A DNA stretch of 22,089 nucleotides from Tyzzerella sp963558545 (GTDB lineage: Bacteria; Bacillota; Clostridia; Lachnospirales; CAG-274), in contig NZ_CAUWHO010000036.1 of assembly GCF_963558545.1 (NCBI RefSeq), positions 1 to 22,089 on the forward strand, written 5' to 3'. The notes under the pieces are model-generated. The model was given only the letters and a program-made list of their open reading frames with translations, ran no database searches and was not told the DNA's origin. The translations under genes and the position numbers were made by a program. Of the stretch, positions 16,078 through 22,089 are shown piece after piece. Every line of letters begins with the position of its first letter. Position 1 is the first letter of the stretch.

Positions 16078-16185
16078 TAATAACACCTCCAATGTTATTA
16101 TTAACTTAGTTGTAAATATTATTCAAATTTAAAAAATTTTTTTGATAAAAATAAAAAAACACTTTAAATAATTTTATTTTTTTAG

Positions 16186-16191
16186 TATAAT
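16186..16191 (+). promoter_or_regulatory. Possible -10 box for remA-gmk-rpoZ
   Basis: TATAAT about 30 nt before the remA start. The hexamer 17 nt upstream (TTTAAA, 16163-16168) is only a weak match to a -35 box. No better promoter was seen in the 145-nt gap between the divergent genes. Confidence 0.5.
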
Positions 16192-16222
16192 ATATAAAAA
16201 TAACTATTAATGGAGGATTGCT

Positions 16223-16507
16223 ATGTCTGGTATAAAGCTTATAAATATAGGATATGGAAATGTTGTATTAGCTAATAGAATTATATCTATAGTAAGTCCA
16301 GAATCAGCCCCTATAAAAAGAATTATACAAGAAGCAAGAGATATAGGTAAGCTTATCGATGCTACATATGGTAGAAGAACAAGAGCTGTAATTATAACAG
16401 ACAGCGACTATATAATATTATCTTCTATACAGCCAGAAACTATGGCTAATAGGATTGTTGCTAAAGAAAATACCGACTCTTATCAAGATAAATTTGATAT
16501 GGAATAA
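16223..16507 (+). CDS. remA: DUF370 regulatory protein, RemA-like
   Basis: 94-aa DNA-binding regulator of the RemA/DUF370 family, known in Bacillus subtilis as an activator of biofilm matrix and osmoprotection genes and shown to form ring-shaped oligomers. The conserved core is plain: LINIGYGNVVLANRIISIVSPESAPIKRI, then GKLIDATYGRRTRAVIITDS (Arg-rich DNA-contact loop) and VILSS-like strand. A short acidic tail (about residues 80-94) extends the family minimum. ATG 16223 follows TGGAGG. The location directly before gmk and rpoZ is widely conserved in Firmicutes, so the gene symbol is used by synteny and sequence; the target genes in this organism are unknown. Confidence 0.93.
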   Translation: MSGIKLINIGYGNVVLANRIISIVSPESAPIKRIIQEARDIGKLIDATYGRRTRAVIITDSDYIILSSIQPETMANRIVAKENTDSYQDKFDME

Positions 16508-16528
16508 AAACTTAAAGGAGAGTAAATA

Positions 16529-17140
16529 ATGAATAACAAGGGATTGTTGGTTATAATATCTGGTCCTTCTGGTGCTGGCAAAGGTACTGTTGTGTCTGAG
16601 CTTATAAAAAACAAATCATATGCCTTATCTACATCTATTACTACTAGGCAAGCTAGAGAAGGTGAGATAGATGGTATACATTATTTTTTTAGAGGTACAG
16701 AAGAATTTAAAAAAATGGTAGAAAAAAATGAACTTTTAGAATATGCAGAATTTTGTGGAAACTACTACGGAACACCTATGTTTTATGTAGAAGAACAACT
16801 ACAACAAGGTAAAAATGTTATATTAGAGATAGAGGTTCAAGGGGCTTTGCAAGTTAAAGAAAGATATAAAGAGGCTATACTTATATTTTTAACACCACCT
16901 AATATATCTGAGCTTAGGAGTAGATTAGAAAACAGAGCTACAGAAACTTTAGAAAAAATTAATATGCGTATGAAAAGAGCTAGAGAAGAGATAAAACTTA
17001 TTGATAAATACGACTATATTGTTATTAATAAGATTGTAGAAGAAGCTGTTGATAGTATTAATAAGATTGTAGAAAGTGAAAAGATGTCTGCCCAAAGACA
17101 TATAGATTTAATAAATACATTTTTAGAAGGAGTGGAATAA
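16529..17140 (+). CDS. gmk: Guanylate kinase
   Basis: Phosphorylates GMP to GDP with ATP, in purine nucleotide salvage and synthesis. 203 aa, normal length. P-loop SGPSGAGKGT (residues 11-20), the GMP-binding segment TSITTRQAREGEIDGIHYFF, and the lid region with RLENRATETLEKINMRM are all present. ATG 16529 follows AAGGAGAG, 21 nt after remA. It is separated from rpoZ by a single base and is in one transcript with both neighbours. Confidence 0.97.
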   Translation: MNNKGLLVIISGPSGAGKGTVVSELIKNKSYALSTSITTRQAREGEIDGIHYFFRGTEEFKKMVEKNELLEYAEFCGNYYGTPMFYVEEQLQQGKNVILEIEVQGALQVKERYKEAILIFLTPPNISELRSRLENRATETLEKINMRMKRAREEIKLIDKYDYIVINKIVEEAVDSINKIVESEKMSAQRHIDLINTFLEGVE

Positions 17141-17141
17141 T

Positions 17142-17501
17142 ATGTTAAAGCCATCTTATGCAGAATTAATGGACGTATTAAACAAAAATAGTGATGAGAG
17201 TAATGAAATAACTAGTAGATATACAATAGTTATTGCAGCAGCTAAAAGAGCTAGACAAATTATAGAAGGTGATGAGCCTATGGTTACAAACAAACCAGGA
17301 AAGCCTGTTTCTACAGCTGTTGATGAAATATTAAATGATAAGATTAAAGTTGTTCCAGAAGGCGAAGGAACTGTTTTATGTTTTGAAAAAGATAATATAC
17401 AGCCTAAAAAAGATGACAAAGATGATATAGACCTTAATGACATAGAAATTAATGATATGGACCTTAATGATATAGAGGTAGAAAAAGAAGATGAGGAATA
17501 G
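17142..17501 (+). CDS. rpoZ: RNA polymerase omega subunit with extended acidic tail
   Basis: Small RNA polymerase subunit that helps fold and hold beta-prime. 119 aa. Residues 1-85 carry the family core: MLKPSYAELMDVL, SRYTIVIAAAKRARQI, and KPVSTAVDEI. The remainder (about 90-119) is an acidic extension with the internal repeat DLNDIE/INDMDLNDIE and a final EKEDEE, longer than in many homologues of 70-90 aa. ATG 17142 follows AAGGAGTGG, one base after the gmk stop, which argues for coupled expression. The role of the tail is unknown. Confidence 0.95.
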   Translation: MLKPSYAELMDVLNKNSDESNEITSRYTIVIAAAKRARQIIEGDEPMVTNKPGKPVSTAVDEILNDKIKVVPEGEGTVLCFEKDNIQPKKDDKDDIDLNDIEINDMDLNDIEVEKEDEE

Positions 17502-17504
17502 ATA

Positions 17505-17542
17505 ATATTAAAAAGTCTTTGGTTACAAAGACTTTTTAATAT
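17505..17542. terminator. Strong hairpin between rpoZ and priA
   Basis: Perfect 17-bp arms (17505-17521 and 17526-17542, core AAAAAGTCTTTG / CAAAGACTTTTT) with a 4-nt loop GTTA. The outer pairs are A-T, with a run of five T in the descending arm. It can act as a terminator, or as a processing or attenuation hairpin, because priA starts only 30 nt later and I see no good promoter in between. Confidence 0.8.
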
Positions 17543-17572
17543 ATTAATTATATAGTAGTAAGGTGAAAACTT

Positions 17573-19798
17573 ATGAAATATGCAGAAGTGATAATTGATA
17601 TAGCAAACAAAAATGTTGATAGGATATTTCATTATGCTATACCGGAAAATATTAAAGAAAAAATTTGTGTAGGTATGAGAGTTTTTGTGCCTTTTGGTAA
17701 AGGAAATCGTATAAGGGAAGGGTATGTTATAGGATTTACAGATAAAACTGATATAGAAGAAAAATATATAAAAAATATATATACACTTCCAGATGAATAT
17801 ATAGTATTTTCTAATAATATGATAGAACTTGCAAAATTTATGGCAGATAAGTATTATTGTAGTTTATCTGAATGTTTACAATGTATTATGCCTAAAATAA
17901 TAAAAGATAAAACTAATAAATACGCTAATATAAACTATGATTTACATAATATTAATGAAATAATAGATAAAATTTTAAAAAAGAATAATTCCCAAGGTAA
18001 AGTTTTAAGTATATTATTAAAAAATGATAATATTAGCATTTATGAAATAAAATCTATTTTAGGCATAAGTTTAAGCCCAATACAAACTTTAGAAAAAAAT
18101 GGTATTATAAAAATTACAACAAAGCAAATAAAAAGAGATGCTGTAAGTATATCAGATTATGATAAAACATATCATTTAAAGTTAAATGATGAGCAAAGCA
18201 ATGCTTTAAATTTTATAAAACAAAAAATATGTACAAAAACAAATAAACCTATACTTTTACACGGTGTTACAGGTAGTGGAAAAACAGAAGTTTATTTACA
18301 GGTAATAGATGAAGTTTTAAAAATTGGAAAGCAGGCTATAGTGCTTGTGCCAGAAATATCTTTAACACCTCAAACAGTAGAAAGATTTATAGGAAGATTT
18401 GGAAATAAGGTTAGTGTTACCCATTCTAAATTAAGTGACGGAGAAAGATTTGACCAGTGGAAAAAAGCTAAAGATAATGAAATATCTATTATGGTAGGTG
18501 CTAGGTCTGCTATATTTACTCCATTTGAAAATTTAGGTGTAATAATAATTGATGAAGAGCACGAATCTACTTATAAGTCAGAAAGCACACCTAAATATGA
18601 TATAAAAGAGATAGCAGAACAAATATGTAATTTAACAGGTGCAACATTAGTGCTTGGTAGTGCAACCCCTAGCATAAATACATACTATAAAACTCAAAAT
18701 GGAGAGTACGACCTTGTTTATATAAATAATAGAATAAATAATAGTATGCCACAGGTGAATGTTATAGATATGCGAAAAGAGCTAGAAAAAGGCAATATGT
18801 CTATATTTAGTAAGGCTCTTTTTGATGCAATAAAAGAAAACCTTGACAATAATATGCAAACTATATTATTTTTAAATAGGCGAGGACATTCTACTTTTGT
18901 ATCTTGTAGAAAATGTGGATATGTTATGGAATGTAAAAACTGTAATGTAAGCTATACATACCATCTTAAAGAGAAAAAACTTATATGCCATTATTGTAAT
19001 AGTGTAGAAAATATACCTAATATTTGTCCTAGCTGTAATTCTAAATATATAAGATATTTTGGGACTGGAACACAAAAAATAGAAGAGCAAATTAATAAGT
19101 ATTTTAAAAATGCTAGAGTAATGAGAATGGATATGGACACTACCTCTAAAAAAAATAGCCATCAAAATATTTTAGAAGATTTTAAAAACCATAAAGCAGA
19201 TATATTAATAGGTACTCAAATGATAGCAAAAGGATTAGACTTTCCTAAAGTATCTTTAGTAGGTGTTATAGCATCAGATATTACCTTAAACACAGGAGAT
19301 TATAAAAGTGCTGAAAACACATTTCAACTTTTAACACAGGTTTCAGGTAGGGCAGGTAGAGCAGAAGATAAAGGTAGAGTTTTTATACAAACATATAATC
19401 CAGACCATTATAGCATACAATTTGCAAAAAACAATGATTATAAAGGATTTTATGAAAAGGAAATATTGGAAAGAAAAATAATGTTTTATCCACCATTTTC
19501 AAATATATTTTTTATAATGATATGTGGAGAAGATGAAAATTCTGTAATAAATGCTATAAATTTTCTACATAAGGTAATGATATATTACAACCAAAAAACT
19601 AATTTTTATATATCAGATGTAGCTAAAGCATATATTTATAAATTGAACAAACATTATAGATATAAAATATTAATAAAAGCAGAAGAAGAAACAAGGCTAA
19701 AAAATTTTGTTTTATATTGTGTAAATATTTTAAAAAACAAAATAGATGTTAGTAGCCTAAATATAATATTAAATTTAAATCCAAATTATATACAATAA
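17573..19798 (+). CDS. priA: Primosomal replication-restart helicase PriA
   Basis: Superfamily 2 helicase that reloads the replicative helicase at stalled forks. 741 aa, the usual length. The N-terminal DNA-binding domain starts AEVIIDIANKNVDRIFHYAI. Walker A GVTGSGKTE begins at residue 231 and the DEEH Walker B box is 327-330. The cysteine zinc-binding insertion is clear: C445-x2-C448, C454-x2-C457, then CHYC and CPSC. The later helicase motifs include GTQMIAKGLDFPKVSLVGV and QVSGRAGRAEDKGRVFIQT. ATG 17573 follows AAGGTG. It is followed after 12 nt by def, as in many Firmicutes. Confidence 0.97.
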   Translation: MKYAEVIIDIANKNVDRIFHYAIPENIKEKICVGMRVFVPFGKGNRIREGYVIGFTDKTDIEEKYIKNIYTLPDEYIVFSNNMIELAKFMADKYYCSLSECLQCIMPKIIKDKTNKYANINYDLHNINEIIDKILKKNNSQGKVLSILLKNDNISIYEIKSILGISLSPIQTLEKNGIIKITTKQIKRDAVSISDYDKTYHLKLNDEQSNALNFIKQKICTKTNKPILLHGVTGSGKTEVYLQVIDEVLKIGKQAIVLVPEISLTPQTVERFIGRFGNKVSVTHSKLSDGERFDQWKKAKDNEISIMVGARSAIFTPFENLGVIIIDEEHESTYKSESTPKYDIKEIAEQICNLTGATLVLGSATPSINTYYKTQNGEYDLVYINNRINNSMPQVNVIDMRKELEKGNMSIFSKALFDAIKENLDNNMQTILFLNRRGHSTFVSCRKCGYVMECKNCNVSYTYHLKEKKLICHYCNSVENIPNICPSCNSKYIRYFGTGTQKIEEQINKYFKNARVMRMDMDTTSKKNSHQNILEDFKNHKADILIGTQMIAKGLDFPKVSLVGVIASDITLNTGDYKSAENTFQLLTQVSGRAGRAEDKGRVFIQTYNPDHYSIQFAKNNDYKGFYEKEILERKIMFYPPFSNIFFIMICGEDENSVINAINFLHKVMIYYNQKTNFYISDVAKAYIYKLNKHYRYKILIKAEEETRLKNFVLYCVNILKNKIDVSSLNIILNLNPNYIQ

Positions 19799-19810
19799 AG
19801 GAGAGTAAAA

Positions 19811-20266
19811 ATGGCACTTAGAAAAATAAGACTATCAACAGATGATATACTTAGGAAAAAGTCAAAAGAAGTAGTAGAAATTAATGATAAAATATTAGAA
19901 CTTTTAGATGATATGGCAGATACTATGTATAATGCTAATGGAGTAGGATTAGCTGCTCCACAGATAGGTGTTCTTAGGCGTGTTATTGTTATTGATATTG
20001 GAGAAGGCCTTATTGAGCTTATAAACCCAGTTATTATAGAAACAGATGGAGAGCAGTTTGGAGAAGAAGGTTGTCTTAGTGTTCCTGGTAAATTGGGAGA
20101 TGTTAGAAGACCTAACTATTGTAAGGTAGAGGCGTTAAATAGAGATGGAGAAAAAATAGTAGTAGAAGGTGAAGGGCTTATGGCTAGAGCTTTATGCCAC
20201 GAAATAGACCATCTTGAAGGAATACTTTATATAGATAAGGTAGAAGGTATAATAGAAGATATATAA
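19811..20266 (+). CDS. def: Peptide deformylase
   Basis: Removes the formyl group from the N-terminal methionine of nascent proteins. 151 aa. The three metal-site motifs are complete: GVGLAAPQ (44-51), EEGCLS (85-90, metal ligand Cys88), and HEIDH (130-134, two His ligands and catalytic Glu131). The short length and EGCLS spacing fit type 1 deformylases. Start ATG follows AAGGAGAG. It is coupled to fmt, which adds the formyl group, so the two genes form a formylation/deformylation pair. Confidence 0.97.
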   Translation: MALRKIRLSTDDILRKKSKEVVEINDKILELLDDMADTMYNANGVGLAAPQIGVLRRVIVIDIGEGLIELINPVIIETDGEQFGEEGCLSVPGKLGDVRRPNYCKVEALNRDGEKIVVEGEGLMARALCHEIDHLEGILYIDKVEGIIEDI

Positions 20267-20278
20267 GGAGTGATTTTT

Positions 20279-21205
20279 TTGAATATAGTTTTTATGGGCA
20301 CACCAGATTTTGCTGTTGAAAGCTTAAAAAAGCTTATAGAAAACCATAATGTTATTGCTGTAATATCTCAACCAGATAAACCAAAAGGTAGAGGGAAAAA
20401 ACTTTTTAATACACCAGTAAAACAGTTTGCAATTGATAATGGGATAGAAAAAATTTATCAACCAGAAAAAGCAAGAGATGAAAGTTTTGTTAAGGAGCTT
20501 AAAAGTTTAAATGCAGATTTATTTGTAGTAGTAGCTTATGGGCAAATATTATCAGAAGAAGTATTAAATATACCTAAATATGGTTGTATTAATGTTCACG
20601 GTTCTTTACTTCCTAAATATAGAGGTGCTGCTCCTATACAATGGGCTATAATAAATGGAGAAGAAAAAACAGGTGTAACTATTCAGTATATGGAAAAAGG
20701 TGTAGATACTGGAGATATGATATTAAAAGAAGAAATAGTTATAGAAAAAACAGAAACATATAAAACTCTTTATGACAAAATGAGCGTAGTTGGGGCAGAA
20801 GCTCTTATAAAAGCAATATATCTAATAGAAACAGGAAATGCTAAGCCAGAAAAACAAGACCACGATGAAGCTACTTTTGCTCCTATGATAAATAAAGAAA
20901 TGGGACATATAGACTGGAATAATAATTCTAAAGATATAATAAATTTAATAAGAGGTATAAACCCTATGCCTATGGCTTATACTGTATATAAAGATGAAGT
21001 TTTTAAAATAAGTGAAGCTGAAGAAGTTACAGGATATAGTGGAAATATTGGAGAAATAGTAGATGTACAGAAAGATGGATTTATAGTAAAAACTAAAGAC
21101 TCTGCTGTAATTATAAAAGAAATGCAGGCTAAAGGTGGAAAAAGAATGAAATCTTCTGATTATTTAAGAGGACATTCTATTGAAAAACAAGTAATATTGT
21201 GTTAA
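20279..21205 (+). CDS. fmt: Methionyl-tRNA formyltransferase
   Basis: Formylates Met-tRNA(fMet) with 10-formyl-tetrahydrofolate. 308 aa from TTG 20279, which gives MNIVFMGTPDFAVESL, the standard N-terminus, with SD AAGGAG 8 nt upstream. A GTG at 20270 overlaps the SD and is rejected. The formyltransferase domain has DKPKGRGKK, the catalytic segment INVHGSLLPKYRGAAPIQWA with its Asn and His, and GVDTGDM. The C-terminal tRNA-binding domain covers the last 100 residues or so (ending GKRMKSSDYLRGH). It follows def by 12 nt. Confidence 0.96.
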   Translation: MNIVFMGTPDFAVESLKKLIENHNVIAVISQPDKPKGRGKKLFNTPVKQFAIDNGIEKIYQPEKARDESFVKELKSLNADLFVVVAYGQILSEEVLNIPKYGCINVHGSLLPKYRGAAPIQWAIINGEEKTGVTIQYMEKGVDTGDMILKEEIVIEKTETYKTLYDKMSVVGAEALIKAIYLIETGNAKPEKQDHDEATFAPMINKEMGHIDWNNNSKDIINLIRGINPMPMAYTVYKDEVFKISEAEEVTGYSGNIGEIVDVQKDGFIVKTKDSAVIIKEMQAKGGKRMKSSDYLRGHSIEKQVILC

Positions 21206-21216
21206 AATATTCTTCA

Positions 21217-21246
21217 ATCAAATTTATAAATTATAATAAATTTGAT
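21217..21246. repeat. 10-bp inverted repeat upstream of the zinc peptidase gene
   Basis: ATCAAATTTA (21217-21226) and TAAATTTGAT (21237-21246) are perfect inverted copies with a 10-nt AT spacer. A TATAAT (21246-21251) overlaps the right end. It could be a weak hairpin after fmt, an operator for a small promoter, or chance in AT-rich DNA. Confidence 0.45.
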
Positions 21247-21272
21247 ATAATTTTAAAAGGTTGGTGTTTATT

Positions 21273-21980
21273 ATGTATTTACCTGGTATATTTTTTGACC
21301 CTACTATGCTTATAATAATACCTGGTATTATAATTGCTAGTATAGCACAGATGAAGATAAATATGGCGTATGAAACATATTCTCGTGTAGCTAATAGCAA
21401 AGGACTAGTGGGTGCAGAGGTTGCTAAAGACCTTCTAAGAATTGCTGGTATTTCTGATGTTTCTGTAGAAATGGTAAGAGGAAGATTAAGCGACCATTAT
21501 GACCCATCTAAAAAGGTTGTAAGGTTATCACAAAGTGTTTATTGTGGAAATAGTGTTGCATCTTTAAGCGTTGCAGCACACGAAGTAGGTCACGCTATAC
21601 AACATCATTATGGATATATCCCATTAACTATTAGAAGTAGTATAGCACCTGTTGTAAATTTTAGCTCTAAGGCATCTTGGATATTAATAACAATAGGGTT
21701 AATATTTGGATTTATGAGTAATAGCCTTATTTTATTACAAATAGGAATAGTTTTATTTACAGTAGTAGTTATTTTCCAATTAATAACTTTGCCAGTAGAG
21801 TTTAATGCTTCTAAAAGGGCTTTAGAAATGCTAGAAGAATATTCTTTTTTACAAAAAAATGAAATAAATGGTTCTAAAAAAGTTTTGGGGGCAGCAGCAT
21901 TGACATATGTTGCAGCAGCATTGACTGGTATATTACAGTTAATAAGGTTGTTAGTTATATTTAATAATAGAGATGATTAA
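21273..21980 (+). CDS. Membrane zinc metallopeptidase, YugP-like
   Basis: 235-aa integral membrane peptidase of the neutral zinc metallopeptidase family (YugP, PF04298 type). N-terminal hydrophobic segment (residues about 9-27, FDPTMLIIIPGIIIASIAQ), the zinc motif H103-E104-x2-H107 (AAHEVGHAIQHH), then hydrophobic segments near residues 134-155, 160-178 and the C-terminus (RLLVIFNNRDD end). The active site faces the membrane or exterior. The start ATG 21273 is chosen because it gives the family N-terminus MYLPGIFFDPT; earlier in-frame TTG/GTG at 21261-21266 lack SD spacing. SD here is poor. The substrate is unknown. It follows fmt, and a terminator closes the cluster. Confidence 0.93.
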   Translation: MYLPGIFFDPTMLIIIPGIIIASIAQMKINMAYETYSRVANSKGLVGAEVAKDLLRIAGISDVSVEMVRGRLSDHYDPSKKVVRLSQSVYCGNSVASLSVAAHEVGHAIQHHYGYIPLTIRSSIAPVVNFSSKASWILITIGLIFGFMSNSLILLQIGIVLFTVVVIFQLITLPVEFNASKRALEMLEEYSFLQKNEINGSKKVLGAAALTYVAAALTGILQLIRLLVIFNNRDD

Positions 21981-22000
21981 ATTATACATTGTTTTTAATA

Positions 22001-22037
22001 ATAAAAAAGAGATATGTTAAACATATCTCTTTTTTAT
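22001..22037 (+). terminator. Terminator after the zinc peptidase gene
   Basis: Near-perfect 18-nt arms (22001-22018 and 22020-22037; core AGAGATATGTT / AACATATCTCT) with a small central loop, with six T in the descending arm. Nothing else is recognised in the remaining 50 bases. Confidence 0.92.
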
Positions 22038-22089
22038 TTATATCAAATAAGATATGACTTATATATATAAAGTAAAAATTATATAAATT

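Noticed and set aside
16078..16092. Upstream ATG giving MEVLL to the LytM protein
   Set aside because: The ATG and the following GAGGTG are the SD of the real start at 16077.
17156..17632. 158-aa open frame on the - strand opposite rpoZ and the priA start
   Set aside because: It runs antisense through rpoZ and the hairpin, is serine-rich, and has no SD; it is a shadow.
20270..20278. GTG start for fmt
   Set aside because: The GTG overlaps the AAGGAG SD; TTG 20279 has proper spacing and gives the usual N-terminus.
1..22089. CRISPR arrays, tRNA/rRNA genes, insertion sequences, riboswitches
   Set aside because: No regularly spaced repeats, cloverleaf-like segments, transposase frames or recognisable riboswitch leaders were found by reading; the leaders are short and AT-rich.

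Overview
The window is about 22 kb of very AT-rich chromosomal DNA. Gene content and order point to a low-GC, spore-forming Clostridia member, most like the Lachnospirales. The evidence is a remA-gmk-rpoZ-priA-def-fmt cluster, strong AGGAGG ribosome binding sites, near-consensus sigma-A promoters, a YtrA-type GntR/ABC operon, and a degenerate LytM protein of the SpoIIQ kind. I cannot name the species from sequence alone.

Bases 1-4335 (+) are the distal part of a contractile phage-tail module in the PBSX (Xkd) order: C-terminus of a probable tape-measure protein (cut by the window edge), LysM protein (XkdP-like), hub protein (XkdQ/gpD-like), DUF2577 (XkdR-like), DUF2634/gp25-like (XkdS-like), baseplate J (XkdT-like) and DUF2313 (XkdU-like). 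The module stops at a bidirectional terminator and is followed by the housekeeping gene lysS. No tail fibre, chaperone, holin or endolysin gene follows, so this is either the end of a tailocin-like or domesticated tail cluster, or a truncated prophage. Two adjacent tail genes have strong Shine-Dalgarno sequences but no ATG, GTG or TTG at a usable distance. In both, the best start is an AUA codon exactly 7 nt after GGAGG. This is the most unusual observation in the window.

Bases 4362-6348 (-) are a greA-lysS operon with a consensus promoter. Bases 6526-9778 (+) are a self-contained GntR(YtrA-like)/ABC ATPase/large permease operon. A perfect TTGACA-N17-TATAAT promoter is followed directly by AGTGTA-N13-TACACT, which matches the YtrA operator as I recall it. 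Bases 9892-14032 (+) are a MarR regulator plus two half-size ABC exporters that form a heterodimer with one degenerate ATP site. This operon has its own consensus promoter and a palindromic operator at the -10/start region. Both operons look like stress- or drug-responsive export modules under local repressor control.

Bases 14092-15042 (-) are manA. Bases 15280-16077 (-) are a membrane-anchored LytM/M23 protein with most catalytic residues lost. Bases 16223-21980 (+) are a conserved housekeeping run: remA (DUF370), gmk, rpoZ (with a repeated acidic tail), priA, def, fmt and a YugP-type membrane zinc peptidase. It is interrupted by a perfect 17-bp hairpin between rpoZ and priA and closed by a strong terminator. 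Every stretch between genes is under 300 bp and is described through its promoters, operators and terminators.
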